64,000 nt of DNA from Costertonia aggregata (GCF_013402795.1 NZ_CP058595.1:1957501-2021500), one strand, 5' to 3'. Shown: positions 44,796-54,634, counted from the stretch's first letter. Program-made: numbers and translations. Notes: a model not told the origin generated them from the letters alone.

Positions 44796-44948
44796 ATGCC
44801 ATATTTGAATGTAAATTTAAATTGGAAACCCTATTTCTCCCGACAAGGTTCCGGCATTGAAATAGGGTTTAAACGTATAAAGTTTGAGTTAGTTAATTTT
44901 AAAAGACCCGTTATTATTTTGGGAGAAATAACAACGGGTCTTTATTGA
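44796..44948 (+). CDS. possible 50-residue protein overlapping hairpins
   Basis: ATG at 44796 follows the purine-rich AAGGGAAAAG. The frame reads MPYLNVNLNWKPYFSRQGSG, then a stretch with IEIGFKRIKFELVNF, and ends in EITTGLY before TGA. It overlaps an inverted repeat and the terminator-like hairpin, so it may be a coincidence of a structured 3' region on the minus strand. Not recognised; weak call. Confidence 0.2.
   Translation: MPYLNVNLNWKPYFSRQGSGIEIGFKRIKFELVNFKRPVIILGEITTGLY
44826..44870. repeat. perfect 12-bp inverted repeat in the spacer
   Basis: AAACCCTATTTC (44826-44837) pairs exactly with GAAATAGGGTTT (44859-44870), loop of 21 bases. No T run on either side. Together with the hairpin at 44905-44940 it may form a structured RNA end. 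Confidence 0.6.
44905..44940 (-). terminator. terminator-like hairpin downstream of the ALDH gene
   Basis: GACCCGTTATTATTTT (44905-44920) pairs with AAATAACAACGGGTC (44926-44940) with one mismatch and a 5-base loop. On the minus strand TCTTTTAAAATT follows, fitting a terminator for the ALDH gene; plus-strand TCTTTATTG also allows use in the other direction. Confidence 0.7.
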
Positions 44949-45170
44949 TACTCTATTTTAACGTTGATGGAATAAACGATATTCTCTTCTTCCTAAACCA
45001 ACAGGCTTACGTCATTTAAATGGTTAATCTACAATCGCTGTAACATTGTTAAAGAATATAGCATTGATATGCCAGTTTGATTTTTTTCAGAAAAGTGAAC
45101 AACTACCCTTTTTGAAAGTAATCATATGTTTATCTGTAAAAATTACGGTAACATCAAAATCTCAATAATG

Positions 45171-46724
45171 CTATAAATCAAATTTTATTCCTTGCGCCAA
45201 AGGTAGCTCAGTCGTGTAATTAATGGTGTTGGTTTGCCTTCTCATATAAACCTTCCATGCATCGGAACCACTTTCACGACCGCCGCCTGTTTCTTTCTCA
45301 CCGCCAAAAGCTCCGCCAATCTCAGCTCCAGAAGTGCCTATGTTTACATTGGCAATACCACAATCACTACCTGAGGCCGATAAAAAACGCTCCGCTTCCC
45401 TAAGGTTATTGGTCATTATTGCAGAAGAAAGGCCTTGTACCACTCCATTTTGTATCGCGATGGCATTTTCGACTTCCCCAGTATACTTTAACAAGTAAAG
45501 CACGGGGGCAAAGGTCTCGTGCTGCACGATTTCAAAATCGTTTTTAGCTTCGGCAATAGCAGGTTTTACATAACACCCGCTTTCGTAACCTTCTCCTTGC
45601 ATAACACCACCTTCTACTATAATTTGCCCACCTTCGGCAACCACTTTTTCCAAGGCGTTGTTGTATTGTGCCACGGCATCGGTATCTATCAAAGGTCCTA
45701 CATGATTGTTTTCGTCCAAGGGGTTGCCAATGCGTAATTGTTCGTAGGCGTCGACAATGGCATTTTTTACCTTATCGTATATCGAATCGTGTATGATCAA
45801 CCTGCGTGTTGAGGTACAACGTTGACCGGCCGTACCCACTGCACCAAACACGGCACCTATTACCGTCATTTTAATATCGGCATCGGGAGTAACGATAATG
45901 GCATTGTTTCCACCAAGCTCCAATAATGATTTTCCAAGTCTGGCAGCAACGGCCTGGGCCACAATTTTTCCCATACGTATGGAGCCCGTTGCCGAGACTA
46001 GAGGAATTCGACCATCATTGGTCATCATTTCCCCAACTTTATAATCGCCATTGATCAAACAGGAAATCCCTTCTGGTAATCCATTGGCCTTAAAGACCTC
46101 AGCGGCAATATGCTGGCAGGCTACGCCACATAAAGGTGTTTTTTCAGAAGGTTTCCAAACACAAACATCACCGCAGATCCATGCCAAAGCGGTATTCCAC
46201 GCCCAAACGGCAACCGGAAAGTTAAAAGCCGATATGATACCAACAACACCCAAAGGGTGGTATTGCTCGTACATTCTGTGTCCCGGACGTTCCGAATGCA
46301 TGGTAAGACCGTGCAGCTGTCTTGAAAGGCCTACGGCAAAATCACATATATCGATCATTTCCTGAACTTCGCCCAGACCCTCTTGGTAACTTTTTCCCAT
46401 TTCATAAGACACCAATTTTCCCAAAGGTTCTTTTGATTCACGTAATTTGTCACCAAATTGTCGCACGATTTCCCCGCGCAAAGGAGCAGGTTTTTTGCGC
46501 CAAGATTGAAATGCTGTTGTTGCCGTTGACATTACTTTTTCGTAGTCGGTTTTGGATGTGGTCTTAACTTTTCCGATTAAAGTTCCATCAACTGGAGAGT
46601 AAGATTCTATTACCTCTCCTGAAGAAAAGTTATCGGACCCAGTGGAAGTTCCTTCGTTTAAGGCTGCTATCCCCAAAGCTTTTAACGCTTCATCAATACC
46701 AAATTCAGTTGCGATTTTTGACAT
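45171..46724 (-). CDS. amaB: aldehyde dehydrogenase, ALDH7/AmaB-like
   Basis: 517 residues, long for a typical ALDH but normal for the ALDH7 (antiquitin, piperideine-6-carboxylate dehydrogenase) group. Motifs: EQYHPLGVVGIISAFNFPVA, VWKPSEKTPL, the Glu region LELGGNNAII and the catalytic Cys in GTAGQRCTSTRR. Likely oxidises alpha-aminoadipate semialdehyde in lysine breakdown. Because 3-hydroxyanthranilate dioxygenase is nearby, 2-aminomuconate semialdehyde is an alternative substrate, though that enzyme is usually of another ALDH subfamily. Confidence 0.85.
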   Translation of the reverse strand: MSKIATEFGIDEALKALGIAALNEGTSTGSDNFSSGEVIESYSPVDGTLIGKVKTTSKTDYEKVMSTATTAFQSWRKKPAPLRGEIVRQFGDKLRESKEPLGKLVSYEMGKSYQEGLGEVQEMIDICDFAVGLSRQLHGLTMHSERPGHRMYEQYHPLGVVGIISAFNFPVAVWAWNTALAWICGDVCVWKPSEKTPLCGVACQHIAAEVFKANGLPEGISCLINGDYKVGEMMTNDGRIPLVSATGSIRMGKIVAQAVAARLGKSLLELGGNNAIIVTPDADIKMTVIGAVFGAVGTAGQRCTSTRRLIIHDSIYDKVKNAIVDAYEQLRIGNPLDENNHVGPLIDTDAVAQYNNALEKVVAEGGQIIVEGGVMQGEGYESGCYVKPAIAEAKNDFEIVQHETFAPVLYLLKYTGEVENAIAIQNGVVQGLSSAIMTNNLREAERFLSASGSDCGIANVNIGTSGAEIGGAFGGEKETGGGRESGSDAWKVYMRRQTNTINYTTELPLAQGIKFDL

Positions 46725-46760
46725 TTTATAACTTTTTGAACGTGAATTGTTACATTTTTA

Positions 46761-46768
46761 CAAAATTA
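46761..46768 (-). promoter_or_regulatory. TAnnTTTG -7 box upstream of the ALDH gene
   Basis: Minus-strand TAATTTTG matches the consensus exactly, 36 bases upstream of the ATG at 46724. Confidence 0.4.
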
Positions 46769-46855
46769 CGAAATCAACTTTTGATTTGCCCGATAATCGA
46801 AACATAAACCTTGAGTTGCTTTCAATACTTTTTTGCTGATCTATGAGTCAGCTCG

Positions 46856-47257
46856 TTATTCTTTTCTAAGAACCGTGATTTTCGTGATCTTTTCATGATT
46901 TACCTCATAAATCAATACCAGTTCCAAAGGAGTGTTGCTACCCTTTCTTCCGGTTATGTATTCATGGTCGATTATTTTGTTATCGAATACGGTTCGTGTC
47001 AATATTCTGGAGTGAAGTTTTGGTGAACTTTTGAATAGGGCATCGTATACATTCTTGCATTGGTCATAACCGTCTACCGTGGTTTTTCCCGTTTCAAAAT
47101 CGTAGATTTTGATATTGGCACCAATGACCGACATAAATCCCTCAATATCAAGATTATTATAGGTTTCCAATTGTTTTTGTACAACTTCTTCGGGAGTCAT
47201 TTGGGCATTTGAGGATGTAATGATAATCAATAGGATAACTGTTGATAGACTTTTCAT
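46856..47257 (-). CDS. secreted NTF2/SnoaL-like protein
   Basis: 133 residues with signal peptide (MKSLSTVILLIIITSSNAQ). The rest fits the cone-shaped NTF2 fold: EEVVQKQLETYNNLDIEGFM, NIKIYDFETG, VYDALFKSSPKLHS and a C-terminal strand LVLIYEVNHEKITKI. Members include steroid isomerase-like proteins. Start at 47257 is preferred because it gives the signal peptide and an ATGA overlap with the DUF1304 gene stop; the frame extends to 47365 without need. Confidence 0.78.
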   Translation of the reverse strand: MKSLSTVILLIIITSSNAQMTPEEVVQKQLETYNNLDIEGFMSVIGANIKIYDFETGKTTVDGYDQCKNVYDALFKSSPKLHSRILTRTVFDNKIIDHEYITGRKGSNTPLELVLIYEVNHEKITKITVLRKE

Positions 47258-47619
47258 AACCTGAATAGGATTAGGGCAATTGATATCAATGCAGGCAATG
47301 CTTGAACATAAAAGATTTTTTTTGATACGGTCAGCGCCCCATAAATCCCTGCAATGGCAACACACGCCAAAAAGAAAAGGGCAATGTTACTGCTCCAATT
47401 TGGATCGCCGATAAAATACGTCCAAATTAGCCCAGCAGCTAAAAAACCGTTATATAAACCTTGATTGGCTGCCATAGGTTTTGTAGGCTCAAAGAGCTCT
47501 GGAGGAAATTTTCGAAATATTTTCCTGCCCTTGGTCGTCCATGCAAACATTTCAAAGTACAAGAAATATATGTGGAGCAATGCTACGAAACCTATCAGGA
47601 TATTAGTTAACATCCCCAT
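47254..47619 (-). CDS. DUF1304 membrane protein
   Basis: 121 residues, four predicted membrane helices (ILIGFVALLHIYFLYFEMF; GLYNGFLAAGLIWTYFIG; IALFFLACVAIAGIYGAL; ALPALISIALILF). The EMFAWTTKGRKIF and AANQGLYNGFLAAG segments are the DUF1304 hallmark. Function unknown. Coupled on both sides: TAATG with the dioxygenase gene, ATGA with the NTF2-like gene. Confidence 0.88.
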   Translation of the reverse strand: MGMLTNILIGFVALLHIYFLYFEMFAWTTKGRKIFRKFPPELFEPTKPMAANQGLYNGFLAAGLIWTYFIGDPNWSSNIALFFLACVAIAGIYGALTVSKKIFYVQALPALISIALILFRL

Positions 47620-48158
47620 TATTCCTTAGCTATAAAACGTTCGTCTACTGGCATTACGGTACCGCAGTTATCACAAGTACGCAATTCTTCGGAGCTGTAG
47701 AAATATTTGAAATGACCTAAAAAGTCTTTTTCGATATCGTTCAGCGTGAAATAGGCTTCGTACAATTTGTTGTTACAATTATCGCAGAACCAGAGCAAAC
47801 CGTCATCAACCTTCATATGCGCTCGTTTGCGTTCAATAACCAAGCCAATTGAACCTTTGTGACGAACTGGGGAATGCGGTATCTTGGCCGGGTGCAGGTA
47901 CATGTCACCTGGCCCAAGTTTCATGGTTTTCTTTTTCCCGTCCTCTTGAATATGAACCTCGATATCCCCCTCTAATTGATAGAACAGCTCCTCGGTTTCG
48001 TTGTAGTGGTAGTCTTTTCTCGCGTTTGGTCCCGCAACGACCATAACAATGTAATCGCCCGCATCTTTATATAAATTTTTATTGCCAACAGGAGGTTTTA
48101 AAGTGTCCCTGTTATCTTCTATCCATCGGGTAAGGTTAAAAGGAGGTGCTATTGACAT
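47619..48158 (-). CDS. nbaC: 3-hydroxyanthranilate 3,4-dioxygenase
   Basis: Opens the ring of 3-hydroxyanthranilate in kynurenine catabolism. The 179-residue cupin has iron ligands in DYHYNETEELFYQLEGD (His, Glu) and MYLHPAKIPHSP (His). The C-terminal CDNCNNK and CDNCGTV form the extra rubredoxin-like metal site of bacterial enzymes. The product family is clear; the other kynurenine genes are not in this window. First of a three-gene unit. Confidence 0.93.
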   Translation of the reverse strand: MSIAPPFNLTRWIEDNRDTLKPPVGNKNLYKDAGDYIVMVVAGPNARKDYHYNETEELFYQLEGDIEVHIQEDGKKKTMKLGPGDMYLHPAKIPHSPVRHKGSIGLVIERKRAHMKVDDGLLWFCDNCNNKLYEAYFTLNDIEKDFLGHFKYFYSSEELRTCDNCGTVMPVDERFIAKE

Positions 48159-48272
48159 ACTTTAGAGTTAAAGTTAATGATTCGTATTATCAGTACATCA
48201 CGACGTACATAAGGTGTACTATCATCTACGGTTCATGTCAAATTTAGTAAAAGATATTGGCTTGGGAACCAC

Positions 48273-48755
48273 TTATCTGTAGAACAGTTGCGTAAAGTAG
48301 TAATTGCCGTTAGCATCTTTTTTTACGCTCACTGCGGTATGTGTAAACTTACCCTCCATGGTATTTTTATGATGAACACTTTTCAACCAACCCTGAAATG
48401 CCCCAGCTGCCGTATCATAATCTTTGGCCACATTTTCGGCTACCATTTCGGCATTTGCTTTGGAAGAGATTTTAGAGGCCCGGGAACTAAAATTATCATG
48501 GCTCAGGCTTCCTTTGGATATCATATAGTCATTATGGGCATTGGCATACTCATAGGCCACTTCACTAAAAAGTAAAGCGGGCCTGTTTAATGATGCCCTG
48601 TGATTATTGACAATTTCCAGTAATTCCGTTTCTACTTCTACTGCGTTTTCCGCTTTGGTAATATTCGTTGTATCGCCATCGATAGGCTCTGATGAGCAAG
48701 AGGCCAAGGTACAAACAAACAAAACGAACGCAGCGTAGTGCATTCTCACTTTCAT
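48273..48755 (-). CDS. CAP/SCP-domain lipoprotein
   Basis: 160 residues. Lipoprotein signal MKVRMHYAAFVLFVCTLASC with lipidated Cys20. The CAP domain shows ELLEIVNNHRASLN, ANAHNDYMISKGSLSHDN, AENVAKDYDTAAGAFQGW and HKNTMEGKFTHTAVS; the two conserved His and Glu residues of the CAP tetrad are present. Such YkwD-like proteins are widespread; function in bacteria is largely unknown. Confidence 0.85.
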   Translation of the reverse strand: MKVRMHYAAFVLFVCTLASCSSEPIDGDTTNITKAENAVEVETELLEIVNNHRASLNRPALLFSEVAYEYANAHNDYMISKGSLSHDNFSSRASKISSKANAEMVAENVAKDYDTAAGAFQGWLKSVHHKNTMEGKFTHTAVSVKKDANGNYYFTQLFYR

Positions 48756-49111
48756 ATAATGTTCTATCTGTAAGTAGGCTTTTGTAGGTAGGTGTAAGAA
48801 TGGGGGTATTCTCGTATTTTGTGAAGATGATCGGGGTTAAATCTTCGATGTAATGATACATAATATATTCAAAACAGCTTTGAAGAAACATTCTTTTTCG
48901 ATGAAATGCAATTTTTTTAAAATGATGTAAACCAAAACGGACCAATATTAGAGGTTTAAAATCTGTATTACAGAAAATAGCGTATATATTTATATTATTT
49001 CCCCTCCTTACAATAGAACGCCTAATTTCCAAGTTATATGATATCACGGAATACAGGGAGCTATTTTACATTACAAACACTTTATATTTACCGTTTTAAA
49101 TCCATAATTAG
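48756..49111. other. 356-base divergent spacer before the macroglobulin gene
   Basis: Contains the upstream regions of the CAP-lipoprotein and macroglobulin genes. A TATATTTA element at 49083-49090 is one base off the -7 consensus, 21 bases before the macroglobulin ATG. No convincing small gene or hairpin was seen. Confidence 0.5.
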
Positions 49112-52100
49112 ATGCACACGAAATCTATTCTTCGTCTTTCAGTATTTTTTTTGCTTTTGGTTGGATGTAAATCCAAACAGGAAAATTTAGCAGATCAATT
49201 AGACAATCTAAATAAATATCAAGAATATGTGAATCAGGTCTCCCATGGCATAATTTCTGCCCAAAGTAATGTTCGCGTGGTTTTGAACACACCTGTAGAA
49301 ACTTGGAACAATGGGGACGAACTGGATAATGATCTATTGGTGGTATCACCAAAAGTAAAAGGTAAGGTAGTGGCTTTGGATAACCGTACCATTGCCTTTG
49401 TTCCTGAAAACGGCTTTGACCAAGACACGCAATACCAGTTTACGTTGCTGCTAGAGGATATTGTCAAAGAGATTCCCGATGAGTTGGAAACCTTGTCTTT
49501 TAGTGTAAAGACATTAAAACAACAGTTTAATGTATATACCGATGCTTTACAATCCTACTCCAAAGAAAAACAATATTTGAACGGGCAAATAAGGTCTTCG
49601 GATGTTCTTGCCTTAGAGCGTGCAAAAGAATTGATTTCGGCAAAACACAAGGGAAAATCAATACACATAAAGTTTGACAATGTGGTCAAAAAGGGAACCC
49701 AATTTCAATTTAAGATCGATAGTATTCAACGATATGAAGAAGACTCCGAAATAGAGATCACATGGGACGGTGGCAAATTCAATATTGAGAGTAAAGGAAA
49801 AAGCACCATCAAAATCCCCGGTAAAAACAATTTTACGGTACTTGACGCCACGGTAACGACCGGTGAAGACCAGTTGGTATTGGTCAATTTTTCCGATCCC
49901 ATAAAAAAAGGTCAGAACTTCAAAGGTTTAGTGGTCTTGGAAGGCGACAACAATCTCAAATATGCCGTGGAGGGCAACTCGCTAAAAGTGTATCCCTCCC
50001 TTGATATTAAAGGGACGGTAAATTTAGAAGTGTTTCGAGGTATTGAAAGTGAGGACGGCCATAAATTAAAGCAAAAGTTTACAGAGCGTATTGCTTTTGA
50101 ACAACTGAAGCCCCAAATCAGATTTCTCACTAACGGTACTATTTTACCATCGTCAAATAACCTAAAAATTAATTTTGAAGCGGTCAATTTAAAAGCTGTG
50201 GATGTTTCCGTTCTCAAAATATATCAGAACAACATTCTCCAGTTTTTACAAGGAAATAATTTAAATGGCACGTATAACTTAAGAAGTGTGGCCAGGCCCA
50301 TCGTCACCAAAAAAATCATACTGCAAAACAGCCTTTCGAATGCCAACGGCAAATGGTCCGCCCATGCCTTGGACCTAAGCTCTATAATAACCCCCGAAAG
50401 AGGCGCTATGTACAGGGTTGAACTTAACTTTAGGCCCAGTTACAGTTCTTATAAATGTGATGCTACGAATTTTGACCCCGAACCAGAGGCCACCGAGAAT
50501 TTTGACGAGGAACAAGAAGATAGCTCATGGGACGGCATCGAAAATTATTACGACGATTACGGTTATTATGATTATAACTGGAACGAACGGGAAAACCCAT
50601 GTGACAAATCCTATTATTATGATAAAAAAATAGGAACCAACGTTTTGGCCACAGACCTTGGTGTAACAGTAAAAAGAGGGGTGAACAAAAGCTATTTCGT
50701 TGCCGTAAACGATATTTTGAATACCGACCCTATAGCAGGGGCAAAGGTTACTTTTTATAATTTTCAACAACAGCCCATAGGTAGCGTAACTACAGATGCG
50801 GATGGGACTTCCATTTTTGATTCGCCCAAACTGGCTTACTTCGCCGTAGCTGAGAATAACGGACAAAAGAATTATGTAAAACTAAACGATGGGAATGTGC
50901 TATCGGTCAGCAAATTTAATGTTTCTGGGGTGCAGCTTCAAAAAGGTATCAAGGGCTTCATTTTTGCGGAGCGCGGGGTTTGGAGACCGGGTGACCAAAT
51001 TTTCCTTTCGTTCATGTTGAACGACAATGCCAACGATTTACCTGCAAACCATCCCATAAAACTGGAATTGCTAGATCCCTACAACAAGGTTCTGCATAGG
51101 GAAATAAAGACGAACGGACTCAATAATTTTTATCATTTTGATATAAAGACCAATGAAAACGCACCAACAGGAAACTGGTTGGCCAAAGTATCGGTTGGTG
51201 GGGCATCATTTACAAAGACCATTAAAATCGAAACCATAAAACCAAACCGTTTGAAGATAAAGACCGAGTTCAACGCTGAAGTTTTGAACGGTGCGAAGCC
51301 CATACAGGGCAATATGGAGGTGAAGTGGCTGCACGGCGCGGTCGCTAAAAATTTGAAAGCCGACATTACGGCAAAATTCAATCCTACGACAACACAATTC
51401 AAGACATTTCCCGGTTATATTTTTGACGACCCTACCCGTAGTTTTTCTACGGAAGAGCAAGTGGTGTTCAACAATAAAATTGACGCAGAGGGTAAGGCTG
51501 GTTTCAGTATAAATCCGCAACTTTCCGGTAAGGCGCCCGGGATGTTGAGCGCTGCGTTCATTACCAAGGTATATGAAAATGGGGGGGATTTTAGTACCGA
51601 TGTTTTTACAAAACCCTATTCGCCCTTTGATACCTACATCGGATTGAACGCCCCTAAAGGAGATAAGACCCGAGGTATGTTGTTGACCGATGTAAAACAT
51701 AAATTTGAAGTGGTAACCGTTGATGAGAACGGCAAGCCAAAGGCCACAAAAAACTTAAAAGTAAGTGTGTTCAAGGTGAATTGGAGATGGTGGTGGGACA
51801 CCTCTGCCGATAACCTTTCCAATTACAGTAGTAGTCAATACCGCGAGATGGTCTATGAAACCACCATGAATACGGGCACTAACGGAAAAGGAAATTTCAA
51901 TTTTGAATTAAAATACCCGGGTTGGGGCAGATATTTAGTTCGTGTAGAGGATCCCGATGGAGGTCATGCCACAGGTAAGGCCGTATATATTGATTGGCCG
52001 GGTTGGGCGGGAAAATCAAGGAAAAATGACCCCTCTGCGGCTACTATGCTTGTTTTTTCCACGGATAAGGAAACCTATAACGTGGGAGAAATGGCAACGA

Positions 52101-54634
52101 TAACCTTCCCAAGCTCCAAAGGTGGTAGGGCCTTGGTTACCGTAGAAAATGGAAGTGAAGTTTTGGAATCCCTTTGGGTAGATACCGTAGAAGGCGAGAC
52201 CAAATTCGATTTGCCCATTACAGAACTCTACACGCCCAATATTTATATCAACATTGCGTTGCTGCAACCGCATGCATCCACTAAAAATGATTCCCCTATC
52301 AGGTTATACGGTGTAACGGGGATAGGTGTGGAAAACAAAGAGACAAAATTACAGCCTAAAATTACCATGCCAGAGGTTTTGCGACCCGAAGAAACTATTA
52401 CGGTAAAGGTTGGTGAGCAAAATAAAAAGGCAATGACCTACAGTATTGCCATTGTAGATGAAGGCTTGTTGGATTTGACCCGATTCAAAACCCCAAACCC
52501 ATGGGATGCTTTTTATGCCAAAGAAGCTTTGGGTGTAAAGACTTGGGATGTTTACGGCGATGTTGTAGGTGCTTTTGGCGGGAGGATAGACCAAGTATTT
52601 GCCATTGGTGGCGACGGTGAACTGGCGGGAGCAAAAAATAAAAAAGCAAACCGTTTTGAGCCCATGGTGGTACATTTAGGGCCATTCAGTTTAAAGGATG
52701 GAGAGACCAAAACCCATAAAATTCAGATTCCGAAATACGTTGGTTCCGTTCGCACCATGGTAGTAGCCGGTAACCCTAAAAAAGAAGCCTATGGTATGGC
52801 CGAAAAAACAACGCCTGTTCGTAAGCCCTTGATGATATTGGCATCGTTGCCCAGAAAAATAACACCTGGTGAGAGAGTTACCTTGCCGGTTACCGTATTC
52901 GCTATGGAAAAGAAGGTAAAGAACGTAACCTTAAAAATAAAGAAGGATAAATCGTTTACCGTTGAGGGCAACACGACGCAGACCTTGAATTTTAGCCAGC
53001 CCGATGAAAAAATGGCCTACTTTCAATTGAACGTAGCCGATTTTAAGGGAATTGGCAAAGTAACGGTAGAAGCTTCGGGCAATGGAGAGAAAGCCTCCTT
53101 TGAAATTCCCATTGATGTGGTAAATCCCAACCCCATGACTTCTGAAGTTACAGAAATCGTTTTGGAAGGCAACGCCAGTGAAACCTTAAATTTTGAGACT
53201 TTTGGGGTTGCGGGCAGTAATACTGCGCAAATCGAATTTTCTACATTGCCTCCGATGAATTTCAATGGTCGTATGCAGTATTTGATCCGTTACCCCCATG
53301 GGTGTGTTGAGCAAACTACATCGGGTGCATTTCCCCAGTTGTATCTGTCGGATATTTTTGATATGGGCGGCAACCGTAAAAAACAGGTACAGCAAAATAT
53401 AGATAGGGCCATTAAGCGATTGGGAGGAATGCAAAATGCCAACGGTGGCTTCTCATATTGGCCTGGTCAAAATTATGCCAATGATTGGGGAACTACCTTT
53501 GCCGGACATTTTCTTTTAGAGGCCGAAAAGAAAGGTTATGTGCTTCCCATAGGGTTTACGTCCAGTTGGGTGAAATACCAACAAAGCATGGCCAAACAAT
53601 GGCGTTCGGGCAGTAACAATTCCGACCTTGCGCAAGCTTACCGATTGTATACCTTAGCACTTGCCGGTAATGCAGACGTTGCGAGCATGAACCGTTTACG
53701 GGAGACCAAAGGCATCTCGAACGAAGCCAAATTCCGCTTGGCGGCAACCTACGCTTTGATCGGTCAGGCAGGGGTGGCCAAACAAATTTTGTCTACCGCA
53801 AAGCTAGATTTTGAAGCCTACAAACACGATTACTATACCTACGGATCTTCGGACAGGAACAGGGCCATGGCACTGGAAACATATGTATTGTTAAAAGACA
53901 AGGCCAAAGCGCAAGATTTGGCGAAGACCATTGCCAAAAGGTTATCTGATAAACAATGGATGAGTACCCAGAGTACGGCATACAGTTTATTGGCTATGGC
54001 AAAATTTGCCGAAATGGTCGGTGGAAAAGGAATCAAAGCAAACCTAATCGTTAATGGAAAGTCGGTAAACGTTGCTACGGCAAAGACATTGGCCAGTCGC
54101 AAGATCGATGTTAAAAAAGGCGATAATACTATCAATCTTAAAAATACCGAAGGCAATACGGTATATGTGAGTGTTGTGAACAGTGGAATTTTACCGGTGG
54201 GCGAGGAGAAGACCATCCAGAAAAATTTATTTGCCCAAATACGATTCAAGGGAAGAAACGGCTCAAGGATAGACCCCACAAAAATTACCCAGGGAACTGA
54301 TTTTGTGGCCGAGGTAACCTTGACCAATACCACCTCCAATAATTTGAAGGACATGGCCTTGACCGAAATTTTCCCAAGCGGATGGGAAATTGTGAATACC
54401 AGATTTACCGATTTTGGAAATTTCGCCCAAAACCAGGTTACGTATACCGATTTGCGCGATGACCGGGCCAACTTCTATTTTGATATGAAAAAGAACGAGA
54501 CCAAAACCTTTCGGATTTTATTGAACGCTTCGTATTTAGGGAAATATTATTTACCTGGTATACAGGCAGAAGCCATGTACGATAATGATTATATGGTAAG
54601 GACCAATGGGCAATGGGTCGAGGTAATACAATAG
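49112..54634 (+). CDS. alpha-2-macroglobulin family lipoprotein
   Basis: 1840 residues. Lipoprotein signal MHTKSILRLSVFFLLLVGC, Cys19 lipidated. Long array of macroglobulin-like (MG) strand domains, an A2M family domain near 1180-1280 with LHFRVPEFLKTK-like conserved fold (here KIQIPKYVGSVRTMVVAG), the thioester motif GCVEQTT with Cys1398, and an alpha-alpha toroid after it (NGGFSYWPGQ, STQSTAYSLLAMAKFA). Bacterial members trap proteases or protect the envelope when the wall is breached. Penicillin-binding protein 1C at 57122 is the usual partner. About 190 residues longer than E. coli YfhM. Confidence 0.92.
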   Translation: MHTKSILRLSVFFLLLVGCKSKQENLADQLDNLNKYQEYVNQVSHGIISAQSNVRVVLNTPVETWNNGDELDNDLLVVSPKVKGKVVALDNRTIAFVPENGFDQDTQYQFTLLLEDIVKEIPDELETLSFSVKTLKQQFNVYTDALQSYSKEKQYLNGQIRSSDVLALERAKELISAKHKGKSIHIKFDNVVKKGTQFQFKIDSIQRYEEDSEIEITWDGGKFNIESKGKSTIKIPGKNNFTVLDATVTTGEDQLVLVNFSDPIKKGQNFKGLVVLEGDNNLKYAVEGNSLKVYPSLDIKGTVNLEVFRGIESEDGHKLKQKFTERIAFEQLKPQIRFLTNGTILPSSNNLKINFEAVNLKAVDVSVLKIYQNNILQFLQGNNLNGTYNLRSVARPIVTKKIILQNSLSNANGKWSAHALDLSSIITPERGAMYRVELNFRPSYSSYKCDATNFDPEPEATENFDEEQEDSSWDGIENYYDDYGYYDYNWNERENPCDKSYYYDKKIGTNVLATDLGVTVKRGVNKSYFVAVNDILNTDPIAGAKVTFYNFQQQPIGSVTTDADGTSIFDSPKLAYFAVAENNGQKNYVKLNDGNVLSVSKFNVSGVQLQKGIKGFIFAERGVWRPGDQIFLSFMLNDNANDLPANHPIKLELLDPYNKVLHREIKTNGLNNFYHFDIKTNENAPTGNWLAKVSVGGASFTKTIKIETIKPNRLKIKTEFNAEVLNGAKPIQGNMEVKWLHGAVAKNLKADITAKFNPTTTQFKTFPGYIFDDPTRSFSTEEQVVFNNKIDAEGKAGFSINPQLSGKAPGMLSAAFITKVYENGGDFSTDVFTKPYSPFDTYIGLNAPKGDKTRGMLLTDVKHKFEVVTVDENGKPKATKNLKVSVFKVNWRWWWDTSADNLSNYSSSQYREMVYETTMNTGTNGKGNFNFELKYPGWGRYLVRVEDPDGGHATGKAVYIDWPGWAGKSRKNDPSAATMLVFSTDKETYNVGEMATITFPSSKGGRALVTVENGSEVLESLWVDTVEGETKFDLPITELYTPNIYINIALLQPHASTKNDSPIRLYGVTGIGVENKETKLQPKITMPEVLRPEETITVKVGEQNKKAMTYSIAIVDEGLLDLTRFKTPNPWDAFYAKEALGVKTWDVYGDVVGAFGGRIDQVFAIGGDGELAGAKNKKANRFEPMVVHLGPFSLKDGETKTHKIQIPKYVGSVRTMVVAGNPKKEAYGMAEKTTPVRKPLMILASLPRKITPGERVTLPVTVFAMEKKVKNVTLKIKKDKSFTVEGNTTQTLNFSQPDEKMAYFQLNVADFKGIGKVTVEASGNGEKASFEIPIDVVNPNPMTSEVTEIVLEGNASETLNFETFGVAGSNTAQIEFSTLPPMNFNGRMQYLIRYPHGCVEQTTSGAFPQLYLSDIFDMGGNRKKQVQQNIDRAIKRLGGMQNANGGFSYWPGQNYANDWGTTFAGHFLLEAEKKGYVLPIGFTSSWVKYQQSMAKQWRSGSNNSDLAQAYRLYTLALAGNADVASMNRLRETKGISNEAKFRLAATYALIGQAGVAKQILSTAKLDFEAYKHDYYTYGSSDRNRAMALETYVLLKDKAKAQDLAKTIAKRLSDKQWMSTQSTAYSLLAMAKFAEMVGGKGIKANLIVNGKSVNVATAKTLASRKIDVKKGDNTINLKNTEGNTVYVSVVNSGILPVGEEKTIQKNLFAQIRFKGRNGSRIDPTKITQGTDFVAEVTLTNTTSNNLKDMALTEIFPSGWEIVNTRFTDFGNFAQNQVTYTDLRDDRANFYFDMKKNETKTFRILLNASYLGKYYLPGIQAEAMYDNDYMVRTNGQWVEVIQ

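Larger units (their letters stand above)
44577..45170. other. 594-base spacer with two hairpins and a small reading frame
   Basis: Between the ompA-like start and the ALDH stop. It contains a perfect 12-bp inverted repeat, a strong 15-bp hairpin (44905-44940), and a 50-codon reading frame that spans both. The part from 44949 to 45170 shows nothing I can name. Confidence 0.6.

Noticed and set aside
48604-49047. 147-residue minus-strand reading frame across the CAP-lipoprotein start
   Set aside because: Overlaps the well-supported CAP gene on the same strand in another frame; rich in Arg, Tyr and Ile without any motif.
53839-54471. 210-residue minus-strand reading frame
   Set aside because: Antisense to the C-terminal part of the macroglobulin gene; no family features.
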